Origin: Marinobacter orientalis
GTDB lineage: Bacteria; Pseudomonadota; Gammaproteobacteria; Pseudomonadales; Oleiphilaceae
Assembly (NCBI RefSeq): GCF_004792665.1
Contig: NZ_SRZX01000001.1
Coordinates: forward strand, 496,001 to 560,000
Length of the DNA: 64,000 nucleotides
Direction of reading: 5' to 3'
A model generated the notes under the pieces. The model was not told where the DNA came from. It ran no database searches and saw only the letters and a program-made list of their open reading frames with translations. A program made the position numbers and the translations under genes. Of this stretch, positions 9,907-18,123 are shown piece after piece (positions within the stretch are counted from its first letter, which is position 1; each line of letters opens with the position of its first letter).

Positions 9907-10332
9907 TCAACCACGTTTGGTTTCGAAATAGTCGATGCCGGCCTGCGCACAATCCATGTCCTGCTGAGGTGTACCAGAGCTGATGCCAATACCACCCACC
10001 ACTTCACCATCAACAATAACCGGCAGGCCACCGCCTACCGAGCTGATACGACCACCCACCTCGGTGTGGATTCCAAAAGCGAGCTTGCCCGGAACATTGA
10101 CCGCGTTGTAATCGTGCGTGGCTTTCTTCGCTGCCGACGCGGTGAACGACTTGTCCTGGGCAATGGTCACACTGGTGATCTTGCCGCCGTCCATTCGCTC
10201 AAAAGCAATCAGGTTGCCAGACTCGTCGGTAATGGCGATACACATGGGTACGCCGATTTCCCGTGCTTTTTCAGCAGCCCCTTCGATGAGGAGCCGCGCT
10301 TCAGCAAGGTCCAGTCGTTTAATTGTCAACAT
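9907..10332 (-). CDS. glcG: GlcG/HbpS-family protein
   Basis: 141-residue protein of the GlcG/HbpS/PduO-C family, recognised by LTIKRLDLAEARLLIEGA, CIAITDESGNLIAFERMDG and VDGEVVGGIGISSGTPQQD. Members are small alpha/beta proteins often coupled to glycolate or diol utilisation; some bind haem, but the role in glycolate operons is not settled, so I give none. Start supported by AAGGAG about 10 bases before the ATG. It lies between the TRAP permease dctM (22 bases) and glcD (39 bases), the same neighbourhood as glcG in classical glc operons, and is surely co-transcribed with both. Confidence 0.88.
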   Translation of the reverse strand: MLTIKRLDLAEARLLIEGAAEKAREIGVPMCIAITDESGNLIAFERMDGGKITSVTIAQDKSFTASAAKKATHDYNAVNVPGKLAFGIHTEVGGRISSVGGGLPVIVDGEVVGGIGISSGTPQQDMDCAQAGIDYFETKRG

Positions 10333-10354
10333 AAAGCATTACTCCTTGAATTTA

Positions 10355-11890
10355 TTAACCGTAAACCAGTCCTGGCAGCCAGGTTACGAGGCCGGGGATC
10401 AGGATACACATAAACAGACCGAATGCCTGAATAGCCAGGAACACCAGGGATGATTTGAAAATCGTGCCCATGGATATTTCCGGCGGGCATACGCCGCGGA
10501 GATAGAACAATGCGTAACCGAATGGCGGGCTGAGGAACGACATCTGCATATTGACCAGATAGAGCACACCAAACCACAGCACAACATCATCACCTGCCAC
10601 CGGCGGAAAGCCCAGCAGCCCCGGGAACTCCAGCGCTTTGACAATGGGGATGAAGATGGGAACTGCCAGCAGCAGAATGCCCACCCAGTCCAGGAACATG
10701 CCCAGAACCACCAGCAGGAACATCAGCAGGAACAGAATGCCGTAAGGCGACATGCCGGTACCCAGGATGGCATCGGTTACAAATTGCTGGCCACCCTGCA
10801 GGATGTAGAAGCCGACAAAGACAGAAGCGCCGAACATGATCCACAGCACCATGGCGGACGCCTTGGTCGTGGTCACGGATGCTTCCCGCAGCGAGCCAAC
10901 AGAGAACTTGCCGTGCATCATGGCCACCACAATGGCGCCAAAGGAACCGATACCCGCCGCTTCCACCGGCGTTGCGATGCCACCGAACAGCAGACCGAGC
11001 ACCAGAAACACCAGGATCAGCGGAGCAATCAGGTTTTTCGTGAGAAGGAGCTTTTCCTTCAGGGAAATCCGCTCTTCCACCGGTACGGGCGGCCCCAGCT
11101 TGGGATTGATCCAGCTGCGGATCAGCACATAGGCGATGTACAGGGAAGACAGCATCAGGCCCGGGATTACCGAGCCGAGATACAGCTCACCGACCGATTG
11201 CTGCGCCACAACCGCGTAGAGAATCGCGAGGATTGAGGGAGGAATCAGTATGCCCAGAGTACCGCCTGCCATGATCGAGCCGAGTGCGATCTTCTGGTCG
11301 TAACCGCGCTTGAGCATCGCCGGCAGAGCGATGATGCCCATGGTGACAACGGCAGCACCGATAACACCCACCATGGCTGCAAGCAGAGTAGAGGCCAGGA
11401 TGGTTGCTGTCGCCAGGCCGCCACTCAGGCCACCCATCCACTTGTAGACCACACTGAACATTTCCTCGATCAGGCCCGCGCGCTCAAGCATGGAGGCCAT
11501 GAAGATAAACAGCGGTATCGCCGCCAGGTCAGAGTTGGTCATCATCGGGAAGATGCGCCCCGGCACCAGGTTCAGCATCAGTGCGTCGCCCACCAGGTAG
11601 ATGAACATCACACCCAGACCACCGGTCACGAAAGCCAGCGGCAGCCCCATCATCAGGGCCACGGCGAGGGAACCGAACATCAGATAGGTCAAAGGCCCGA
11701 TCTTGAGGTCAGAGAGGCTACCGGAAAGCTTGAACAGGAATTTCTCGTCGCTCCACGGATCATAGAAAAGAATGTTGATCATTTCGACACAGATGACAAA
11801 TGCCACTGCCACTGTAGCGATAATCATCAGCCAGGTACTCAGCTTCCCTACAAGGTTACTGCCCGGCGCGGTTGTTGTATTTGTTGTCAT
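10355..11890 (-). CDS. dctM: TRAP transporter large permease (DctM)
   Basis: Large membrane subunit of a tripartite ATP-independent periplasmic transporter, which drives solute uptake with the sodium or proton gradient. The 511 residues include at least twelve hydrophobic segments; IPLFIFMASMLERAGL, GILIPPSILAILYAVVA and VLGMFLDWVGILLLAVPIF are DctM signatures. It is longer than the common 430-residue DctM, as in the mannitol/chloroaromatic subfamily. The start overlaps the dctQ stop in an ATGA junction, so translation is coupled. Substrate is inferred from co-location with glcGDEF: glycolate or a related 2-hydroxy acid. Confidence 0.92.
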   Translation of the reverse strand: MTTNTTTAPGSNLVGKLSTWLMIIATVAVAFVICVEMINILFYDPWSDEKFLFKLSGSLSDLKIGPLTYLMFGSLAVALMMGLPLAFVTGGLGVMFIYLVGDALMLNLVPGRIFPMMTNSDLAAIPLFIFMASMLERAGLIEEMFSVVYKWMGGLSGGLATATILASTLLAAMVGVIGAAVVTMGIIALPAMLKRGYDQKIALGSIMAGGTLGILIPPSILAILYAVVAQQSVGELYLGSVIPGLMLSSLYIAYVLIRSWINPKLGPPVPVEERISLKEKLLLTKNLIAPLILVFLVLGLLFGGIATPVEAAGIGSFGAIVVAMMHGKFSVGSLREASVTTTKASAMVLWIMFGASVFVGFYILQGGQQFVTDAILGTGMSPYGILFLLMFLLVVLGMFLDWVGILLLAVPIFIPIVKALEFPGLLGFPPVAGDDVVLWFGVLYLVNMQMSFLSPPFGYALFYLRGVCPPEISMGTIFKSSLVFLAIQAFGLFMCILIPGLVTWLPGLVYG

Positions 11891-12591
11891 GCGGTGCGCT
11901 CCCGGCCAAGACGGACAAACAGGACAATATCCTTGATCAGCTTGGATATGCCTGCGAGTAAGAGAAGAACTGACCCCAGCACCATCATGCCTTTCGCCGG
12001 CCAGTGCTGGATGCCCCAGGTCTCAACCGTGCGTTCATCCATGGCATAGGAATCCAGGAAGAAGGTCCAGGAGGTAACCAGCAGAATCAGGGCAAAAATG
12101 AAGAAGAACATGGAAGTAAAGATGTCCAGGCCAATTCTTCCCCGCACTGGCAGCAGGTTGTACATCACGTCCACCCTTACATGGGCGCCATGAAGCATGG
12201 CAAATGCGCCGGCCAGCATATACTGCATGCCCAGCAGCAGGAAGCTGGCTTCATGAACCCAGATGGTGGGCATGTTGAAGATGTAGCGCATGACCACTCC
12301 AAAGAAATAGAACACCACGGCATTGATTGTCCAGAACGACACGAACAGACCGGATTTATCGCAAATCCAGTCGACTATTCTGGTAAACCAGTTCCCCTCG
12401 AACTGGAGATAGATCAGCGGATCGTCCTCTTCCGCCTGCAATTCCCCCGGCGTCAATTCCGGTTCTGCAGCCTCGCCTCCGTGACCACTACTCCACTTGT
12501 CCCAGGCCATCATGATCAGCGGCATGACCGCAAGCCAGCCCCAATAGAACCAGTGCGGCATTACGAATCCGAAACCTTCAAGATCAGACAT
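11887..12591 (-). CDS. dctQ: TRAP transporter small permease (DctQ)
   Basis: Small membrane subunit of the TRAP transporter, partner of DctM. The 234-residue protein is longer than a standard DctQ because of an extra N-terminal membrane segment (HWFYWGWLAVMPLIMMAWDKW) and an acidic linker; the four core helices follow, including SFLLLGMQYMLAGAFAMLHGAHVRVDVMY, the typical DctQ motif. It lies between dctP (102 bases, with a stem-loop) and dctM (4-base overlap). Membrane location and role in the complex are known for the family; the substrate is inferred from the operon. Confidence 0.9.
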   Translation of the reverse strand: MSDLEGFGFVMPHWFYWGWLAVMPLIMMAWDKWSSGHGGEAAEPELTPGELQAEEDDPLIYLQFEGNWFTRIVDWICDKSGLFVSFWTINAVVFYFFGVVMRYIFNMPTIWVHEASFLLLGMQYMLAGAFAMLHGAHVRVDVMYNLLPVRGRIGLDIFTSMFFFIFALILLVTSWTFFLDSYAMDERTVETWGIQHWPAKGMMVLGSVLLLLAGISKLIKDIVLFVRLGRERTA

Positions 12592-12611
12592 GTTGATACT
12601 TCCTCAGCCAC

Positions 12612-12668
12612 AAAACAGGGAAGGCGGGAGACCCCTTTCCGGAGTCGTCCCTGACCTTCCCCCTGTTT
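12612..12668 (-). promoter_or_regulatory. Stem-loop between dctP and dctQ
   Basis: AAAACAGGGAAGG at 12612-12624 pairs imperfectly with CCTTCCCCCTGTTT at 12655-12668. In the mRNA it follows the stop codon of the binding-protein gene and lacks a U tract directly after the stem, so it would more likely protect the dctP message from 3' decay or weaken read-through than stop transcription. This fits the need for more binding protein than permease. Confidence 0.5.
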
Positions 12669-12693
12669 CTTTTTTTATTGGTTCAGCAAGGTG

Positions 12694-13830
12694 TTACCGA
12701 CCCGGAACACCTTCCAGATCAGACTCATCAATATAGCCGACGGTCTCGTTCATCATGTACTCGACCTGGATATCAAAGATGGCACGGGCATCTTCATCCT
12801 TGTTCGCCCACTTGTACCAGATCGGAATGGCTTTGCGGCGCCATTCAGTCACATCTTCCTGGCTCAGGCGGTTCACGGTATCACCCGCTTCCTTGAACTT
12901 CTCCATGGCCTCAATGTTGCGTTTCTGAATGGTCAGGTAATGCTTCTGGGAATAGATGCGTACTTCATCCTCAACCAGTTGCTGGAGTTTCGGATCCAGC
13001 GCGTTCCAGGCACGCAGGTTCACGGTCAGATCCATCAGGTCCACCGGTTGGTAGATAGACATCACGCCCGGAGGCCCGAACAGGATGTAATCAGTCACCT
13101 GGGAGAAGCCCAGTTCCCAGTTCACCGCCGGGCCCACGTAGTCGGCTGCGTCGATGGTGCCTTTTTCCAGGGCCGGGAAGATGTCAGAACCCGGCATGCT
13201 CACGGTGGAAGCACCGAACGCCTGGAAAACCTCGGCAACCATGCCACCGGGAACCCGTAGTTTCAGGCCTTTAAGGTCATCAAGGCTGTTTACCGGCTCT
13301 TTGGAATGAATGATATTTGAATCGTGCTGGATGGGGCCAACGTAGAACAGCCCGAACTTCTCGTAGATTTCCCGGGTCTTCTCGAGCATACCCAGGGAAT
13401 AGAACATGATATCCCACTGGTGGGGCTGGTCAGGACCGGCCGGGTAGGAAGACAGGAACACTGACGCAGGAATCTTGCCAGACCAGTACAGGGTGAACGG
13501 GTTCATGCCCTGAAGAACCCCACTGCGAACCGAATCGAACAGTGAATTGCTGTCTGCGGCAACAGCCTTGGCAGGGAAACACTTGAAAATCAGTTCACCG
13601 CCGGATTTCTCTTCCATGCCATTACACCAGTCCTCGAACAGGTCGTAGCCGACCGTGCCCGCGTCCCAGACGGACTGGATCTTCCAGGTAGTTGCAGCCT
13701 GGGCCTGGCCGGCACCCATCAGCATGGCGCCTGCGAGGGCCGCACCTACAGCCGCGGTCTTGAGAAAGCTTCTGCGAGGTTGAGCCTCGCCAGTATCACA
13801 CTTATTACGGATGTTATTGTTGGAATCCAT
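12694..13830 (-). CDS. dctP: TRAP transporter substrate-binding protein (DctP), Tat-type signal
   Basis: Periplasmic solute receptor of the TRAP system, 378 residues. The N-terminus has a twin-arginine export motif (PRRSFLK at 19-24) followed by a hydrophobic stretch and a likely cleavage after GQAQA at residue 45, so the receptor is probably folded before export. The mature part has GLKLRVPGG near residue 190, whose arginine binds the substrate carboxylate in DctP proteins, and ALEKGTIDAADYVGP, typical of the TakP/mannitol-type subfamily. First gene of the dctPQM-glcG-glcDEF operon, divergent from the glcC-type regulator. Glycolate as ligand is inferred from the operon, not from the binding-site sequence. 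Confidence 0.92.
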   Translation of the reverse strand: MDSNNNIRNKCDTGEAQPRRSFLKTAAVGAALAGAMLMGAGQAQAATTWKIQSVWDAGTVGYDLFEDWCNGMEEKSGGELIFKCFPAKAVAADSNSLFDSVRSGVLQGMNPFTLYWSGKIPASVFLSSYPAGPDQPHQWDIMFYSLGMLEKTREIYEKFGLFYVGPIQHDSNIIHSKEPVNSLDDLKGLKLRVPGGMVAEVFQAFGASTVSMPGSDIFPALEKGTIDAADYVGPAVNWELGFSQVTDYILFGPPGVMSIYQPVDLMDLTVNLRAWNALDPKLQQLVEDEVRIYSQKHYLTIQKRNIEAMEKFKEAGDTVNRLSQEDVTEWRRKAIPIWYKWANKDEDARAIFDIQVEYMMNETVGYIDESDLEGVPGR

Positions 13831-13941
13831 CGAAACGTCTCCGTTGACTTTGTTGTTATGATCGTCATAGCAACGCCGGCACAGGCCGGCATTACCCTGA
13901 TACTCGTAGCCATTGCCGGTTTAGTCCAGCACTAGAGGCAC

Positions 13942-13952
13942 TGGTCATACCA
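13942..13952. promoter_or_regulatory. FadR/GlcC-family operator in the dctP-glcC divergent region
   Basis: TGGTCATACCA, inside the longer perfect palindrome ACTGGT-CAT-ACCAGT at 13940-13954. It matches the TNGTNNNACNA pattern known for FadR-subfamily GntR regulators (PdhR, LldR, GlcC). It lies 112 bases upstream of the dctP start codon on the minus strand and 137 bases upstream of the regulator start. Confidence 0.75.
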
Positions 13953-14057
13953 GTTTTTGAAATACAAAAAATGGACGAAATACTCTGAATCAGCCATATT
14001 TAACGGGCCCGGCGCCATATCCGTAGCAGATGAACCGACAACAATCAGAACCAGTAC

Positions 14058-14068
14058 TGGTCAGACCA
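14058..14068. promoter_or_regulatory. Second FadR/GlcC-family operator, in the regulator leader
   Basis: TGGTCAGACCA, a second perfect match to TGGTNNNACCA, 20 bases before the ATG at 14089 of the adjacent regulator. Its position suggests autoregulation and also supports the downstream start codon, because a longer reading of the gene would put the operator inside its coding sequence. Confidence 0.7.
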
Positions 14069-14088
14069 CAGAATACACAGGCATCGAA

Positions 14089-14838
14089 ATGGCAATCTCC
14101 CAGGAAATCTCATACCGGCTGGAACGCCTTATTCTTGATGGCGGGCTGGCTCCGGAACAGAAAATACCCTCTGAGCGGCAACTGGCAACACGATTGGGAG
14201 TGTCCCGGGCGGTCATTCGCGAAGCCCTCCACGAACTTCAGGGCCGCGGTGTTATTGAAACCCGGCATGGCAAGGGCTCGTTCGTCGCCAGCATGTTTCC
14301 CCGTACTGACGACCTGGACCCGCAGAGCCCGCTGATGCTGCTTTTTGAGGGCCACCCGAGAACGCTGTTTGATCTGTTGGAAGTGCGGGAACAGCTTGAG
14401 GGCCAGGCCGCGTACCTTGCAGCAAAACGCGCCACCACCCTGGACCTCCATCGCATCACCAAGGCCTATACCGCACTGGAACAGACTGACCCGCTTACCA
14501 ATGCCAGGCCAGACCATAACTTTCACCAGGCCATTGTGGAGGCTTCCCACAATCCGGTGCTGGTACACGTACTGAACGGTCTCAAGAACCTGATGTTGCT
14601 GACCGTACAGGCGTCGGTGGCCAACCTGAATCCGCGGGAGGAAATGCGCAACAAGATCTCCCGCCAGCACAAACGCATCTACCAGGCGGTGATGGCAAAA
14701 AAGCCCGAAGCGGCCAGGCGCATCGCCATGTCCCATGTGCGTTTCGTCAGCGATGCAATGCGGGGGATTGAACAGCAGGGCACCGCCATTATCCGCGAAC
14801 CGTTCAACGGTCCGGCGTCGATCGGCACCTCACCATAA
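14089..14838 (+). CDS. glcC: FadR-family GntR regulator, probable glycolate operon regulator
   Basis: DNA-binding regulator of 249 residues. Residues 1-67 form a winged helix-turn-helix of the GntR type (IPSERQLATRLGVSRAVIREAL then GVIETRHGKGSFV). The rest is an FCD ligand domain; the histidines in DHNFHQ, RQHKRI and MSHVRF fit its metal-binding triad, and such domains usually sense small organic acids. The frame can be opened earlier with a TTG at 13957, but ATG 14089 puts the wing-helix at its usual distance from the start and leaves a TGGTNNNACCA operator in the leader. Divergent from dctPQM-glcGDEF, so it probably controls that operon in response to glycolate or glyoxylate. LldR-type lactate sensing cannot be excluded. 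Confidence 0.85.
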   Translation: MAISQEISYRLERLILDGGLAPEQKIPSERQLATRLGVSRAVIREALHELQGRGVIETRHGKGSFVASMFPRTDDLDPQSPLMLLFEGHPRTLFDLLEVREQLEGQAAYLAAKRATTLDLHRITKAYTALEQTDPLTNARPDHNFHQAIVEASHNPVLVHVLNGLKNLMLLTVQASVANLNPREEMRNKISRQHKRIYQAVMAKKPEAARRIAMSHVRFVSDAMRGIEQQGTAIIREPFNGPASIGTSP

Positions 14839-14996
14839 AACGCATAATCGGCAAAAAACTTGCGTCAAACATTCATTCATCCACAATTGATTGACGGACC
14901 GGCAGTGAACGCGGATCACCGCCGGGCGGGTATTGATTTTCCGGGCCACTGTCCGTAAAACTTGCGCCTTTGTTCAGACAGCCTCAGGAGTTATTC

Positions 14997-15767
14997 ATGG
15001 CGGAAACAGCGCCTCTGATCTGCAGGGATATTTGCAAGACCTTTGACCAGCTGGAGGTACTCAAGGGTATTTCGCTGGAAACCAAGAAAGGTGATGTCAT
15101 ATCCTTGATCGGCAGCTCCGGCTCCGGCAAGAGTACGTTTCTGCGTTGCATCAACCTGCTGGAAACGCCCACTTCCGGCGATATTATTGTGCATGGCGAC
15201 CCGATCCGGTTCACAACCAACCGCAAGGGCGAGCGCATTCCGGCAGACAACAAGCAGGTTGAGCTGATTCGCGCCCGCCTGTCCATGGTGTTCCAGAGCT
15301 TCAATCTCTGGTCTCACATGACGGTTCTTGAAAACATCACCGAAGCCCCGATCCACGTCCTCAAAGTTCCCAGGAAGGAAGCCATCGAAAGGGCCGAGGC
15401 CTATCTCAACAAAGTCGGCATCTATGAGCGCAAGGACTACTACCCTGCCCAGATGTCCGGCGGGCAGCAGCAGCGGGCAGCCATCGCCCGGGCACTGGCC
15501 ATGGAGCCGGAAGTCATGCTGTTTGACGAGCCCACCTCCGCTCTTGATCCGGAGCTGGTGGGCGAAGTATTGAGAGTCATGCAGAACCTGGCCGAAGAAG
15601 GCAGAACCATGATCGTGGTCACCCACGAGATGTCTTTTGCACGGGATGTATCGTCCCAGGTCCTGTTCCTGCATCAGGGCGTCATCGAAGAGCAGGGTAC
15701 ACCGGACAAGGTCTTCGACAATCCGGATTCGGAACGAATGAGGCAGTTTCTGGCCCCCAATTTCTGA
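14997..15767 (+). CDS. aotP: Polar amino acid ABC transporter ATPase (HisP/AotP type)
   Basis: Cytoplasmic ATPase of a basic amino acid importer, 256 residues. Walker [10 protein letters not shown] near residue 40, Q-loop [15 protein letters not shown] signature MSGGQQQR and Walker [15 protein letters not shown] are all intact, with the HisP/GlnQ-type spacing and the insertion [17 protein letters not shown] typical of HisP. The ATG at 14997 follows CAGGAG by six bases. It is the first gene of the cluster ATPase-binding protein-two permeases-astE, which suggests arginine/ornithine uptake feeding the succinyltransferase pathway. The symbol follows the Pseudomonas aot system; the exact ligand is inferred. 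Confidence 0.9.
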   Translation: MAETAPLICRDICKTFDQLEVLKGISLETKKGDVISLIGSSGSGKSTFLRCINLLETPTSGDIIVHGDPIRFTTNRKGERIPADNKQVELIRARLSMVFQSFNLWSHMTVLENITEAPIHVLKVPRKEAIERAEAYLNKVGIYERKDYYPAQMSGGQQQRAAIARALAMEPEVMLFDEPTSALDPELVGEVLRVMQNLAEEGRTMIVVTHEMSFARDVSSQVLFLHQGVIEEQGTPDKVFDNPDSERMRQFLAPNF

Positions 15768-15854
15768 TGTGCGTGCTATCTTGAAATCAGCAAAAAGGCA
15801 GGCCACTGCCGATAATAAAGCTCACAAGGCAAATAACGACTGGAGAAGTGACTC

Positions 15855-16607
15855 ATGAAAAAAATGATTATTGCAGCAAGCGTAGCCCTGTCCATGATGG
15901 CAGGCGTCGCTCAGGCCCAGGAACGCGATCTTCGCATTGCATTCGACGTCCCCTATGCGCCTTTCGAGTACAAGGATGACGACGGCGAGCTGACCGGTTT
16001 CGAAGTGGAACTGGCCGAAGCCATGTGCGAAGAGATGAACGCTGACTGCGAATTTGTGATTCAGGCATGGGACGGCATGATTCCGGGCCTGATGGCGCGC
16101 AAGTTCGACCTGATCATGTCGTCCATGTCCATCACCCCCGAGCGTGCGGAGCGGGTCCTTTTCTCGGAGCCGTATTACAACACCCCGGGCGGCTGGTTCG
16201 CACGTGAAGGCTTCGACACCGACGTAACCGACATGGACGCCATGGAAGGAAAAACCGTTGGCGTGCAGCGCGGCACGACCATGGACACCTACGTAACCGA
16301 AGAGATGGGTGGCATCGTCAAAATCAAACGCTACACCACGGCTGACGACATGGTTCTTGACCTGGAAGGTCAGCGCCTGGATGTGGTCTTTGTGGACTAC
16401 CCGGTTGGCGAGCAGACCATCCTCAGCAAAGAAGGATTCAAGGAAGTCGGGGAGCCGGTCAAGCTTGGCCAGGGTGTAGGCGTTGCCATGCGCAAGCGTG
16501 ACGAGGATCTGGCAGAAGAAGTAAACGAAGCCCTCGCCACCCTGAAGGACGATGGTACCTACGACGCCATCATGAACAAGTACTTCGATTACGACATCAA
16601 GATGTAA
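15855..16607 (+). CDS. aotJ: Periplasmic basic amino acid-binding protein
   Basis: Solute receptor of the preceding ABC importer, 250 residues with a clear signal peptide (MKKMIIAASVALSMMAGVAQA, cleavage before Q22). The mature protein has the SBP family 3 pattern: LRIAFDVPYAPFEYKDDDG, GFEVELAEAMCEEM, WDGMIPGLMARKFDLIMSSMSITPERAERVLFS, and VGVQRGTT. The motif SITPER contributes ligand contacts in lysine/arginine/ornithine- and histidine-binding proteins. It is followed by an 11-bp stem-loop before the permease genes, which probably raises its level over the membrane subunits. Confidence 0.9.
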   Translation: MKKMIIAASVALSMMAGVAQAQERDLRIAFDVPYAPFEYKDDDGELTGFEVELAEAMCEEMNADCEFVIQAWDGMIPGLMARKFDLIMSSMSITPERAERVLFSEPYYNTPGGWFAREGFDTDVTDMDAMEGKTVGVQRGTTMDTYVTEEMGGIVKIKRYTTADDMVLDLEGQRLDVVFVDYPVGEQTILSKEGFKEVGEPVKLGQGVGVAMRKRDEDLAEEVNEALATLKDDGTYDAIMNKYFDYDIKM

Positions 16608-16615
16608 AACTGGCC

Positions 16616-16642
16616 CAGGGGCAGCCGTTTTGGCTGCCCCTG
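16616..16642 (+). promoter_or_regulatory. Stem-loop after the binding-protein gene
   Basis: CAGGGGCAGCC (16616-16626) and GGCTGCCCCTG (16632-16642) form a perfect 11-bp stem with a GTTTT loop. No U tract follows, so it is better read as an mRNA-stabilising or processing hairpin than as a terminator. Confidence 0.65.
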
Positions 16643-16658
16643 CTCACCGGATGCTTCC

Positions 16659-17363
16659 ATGATCGACTTGAAAGGCTACGGCCCGGCCTTGCTGGATGGG
16701 GCGGTGGTCACCATTGAACTGGCGCTTCTTTCCCTAGCCCTCTCTTTGACTCTCGGCCTGATTGGCGCCTCTGCCAAATTGTCCAAAAGCCGTGTGGCCA
16801 GCGGGATAGCAACCACTTACACCACCCTGATCCGCGGCGTACCGGATCTGGTGATGATGCTGCTGTTTTATTACGGCGGACAGGTTGCCGTTAATAACCT
16901 GTCTGATTATCTGTACGACGCCTATGGCGTGGATTTCTTCTTCCAGTTTGATCCATTTATCGCCGGTGTTCTTACCATTGGCCTGATCTTTGGTGCCTAC
17001 ATGGCAGAAACCTTTCGCGGCGCTTTCCTGGCCGTGGAACGCGGCCAGATTGAAGCGGCCCGCGCCTATGGCTTCAGCCGCTGGCGCACATTCCACAGAA
17101 TCATATTGCCGCAAATGCTCCGCCATGCCCTGCCCGGCATAGGCAACAACTGGCAGGTGCTGCTGAAAACCACGGCACTGGTGTCCATTATTGGCCTGAC
17201 GGATATGGTGCGCGTTGCCGAAGAAGCCGCCAAGGCCGAACGCATGCCATTCCATTTCTTCATTCCGGTGGCGTTTGTCTACCTCAGCCTGACGGCCATT
17301 TCCGAGCTGTTTATCAAGTGGCTTACCAAACGCGCCAATGTTGGCGTGGTACAGGGGAGCTGA
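16659..17363 (+). CDS. aotQ: Basic amino acid ABC transporter permease (HisQ type)
   Basis: Inner-membrane permease of 234 residues with five or so helices. The EAA loop, contacting the ATPase, reads EAARAYGFSRWRTFHRIILPQMLRHALPGIGNNW, the HisQ/GlnP form. LIRGVPDLVMMLLFYYGG is the standard N-terminal motif. It follows the binding-protein gene by 51 bases containing a hairpin, and ends three bases before the second permease. It forms a heterodimeric channel with the product of 17367-18089. Confidence 0.92.
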   Translation: MIDLKGYGPALLDGAVVTIELALLSLALSLTLGLIGASAKLSKSRVASGIATTYTTLIRGVPDLVMMLLFYYGGQVAVNNLSDYLYDAYGVDFFFQFDPFIAGVLTIGLIFGAYMAETFRGAFLAVERGQIEAARAYGFSRWRTFHRIILPQMLRHALPGIGNNWQVLLKTTALVSIIGLTDMVRVAEEAAKAERMPFHFFIPVAFVYLSLTAISELFIKWLTKRANVGVVQGS

Positions 17364-17366
17364 ACC

Positions 17367-18089
17367 ATGCCCGAATTTCTCGCTGAACTGCTCAACCGGA
17401 ACGACATCTTTACCGCATCCACCATCATGGAATACTGGGGTGGGCTGGTTACCACCGTTCAACTGGTTTTCCTGTCGCTGGTGCTTGGCCTGTTACTGGC
17501 GGTTCCGCTGGCCATCATGCGCACCTCGAAAAACCCGCTGATCAATACGCCGGTGTGGCTGTATACCTATGTTTTCAGGGGCACCCCCCTGCTGATCCAG
17601 CTGTACATCATTTACTATGGCCTTGCCCAGATTGAAGGTATCCAGCAGACATTCTGGTGGGAGATCTTCCGCGGCGCTTTCTACCCTGCCCTTCTGGCCT
17701 TCACCCTGAACACGGCGGCCTATACCACCGAGATCATTCGCGGTGCCATTGTGGCGACCCCCCATGGCGAAATCGAGGCGGCCAAGGCCTATGGCATGAG
17801 CTGGGCCCTGCGCATGCGCCGTATCATTCTGCCCAGTGCCGCCAGGCGCGCCGTTCAGGCCTACTCCAACGAGGTGATCTTCATGCTGCATGCCAGTGCG
17901 ATTGCCAGTGTGGTGACCCTGGTGGATCTGACTGGTGCGGCGCGGAACATCTATTCCCGCTTCTATGCGCCTTTCGAGGCGTTCATCTTTGTGGCTCTGA
18001 TCTATATGGCGTTAACGTTCCTGCTGGTATTTGCATTCCGCAAGCTGGAAAATTATCTGTTACAGCATCAGCGGCCCGTGAATGGCTGA
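17367..18089 (+). CDS. aotM: Basic amino acid ABC transporter permease (HisM type)
   Basis: Second permease of the importer, 240 residues. FRGTPLLIQLYIIYYGLAQ and the EAA loop EAAKAYGMSWALRMRRIILPSAARRAVQAYSNE place it in the HisM branch. The adjacent HisQ-type gene ends three bases before its ATG, so the two are translated together. astE begins 34 bases further on, tying uptake to catabolism in one transcript. Confidence 0.92.
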   Translation: MPEFLAELLNRNDIFTASTIMEYWGGLVTTVQLVFLSLVLGLLLAVPLAIMRTSKNPLINTPVWLYTYVFRGTPLLIQLYIIYYGLAQIEGIQQTFWWEIFRGAFYPALLAFTLNTAAYTTEIIRGAIVATPHGEIEAAKAYGMSWALRMRRIILPSAARRAVQAYSNEVIFMLHASAIASVVTLVDLTGAARNIYSRFYAPFEAFIFVALIYMALTFLLVFAFRKLENYLLQHQRPVNG

Positions 18090-18123
18090 ATCCTGATTTC
18101 GGTGGAGGGGAGCGGAGAGTCAC

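Noticed and set aside
13957..14088. Extended N-terminus of the glcC-type regulator from TTG 13957
   Set aside because: No ribosome binding site, non-conserved translation, and it would place an operator within the gene.
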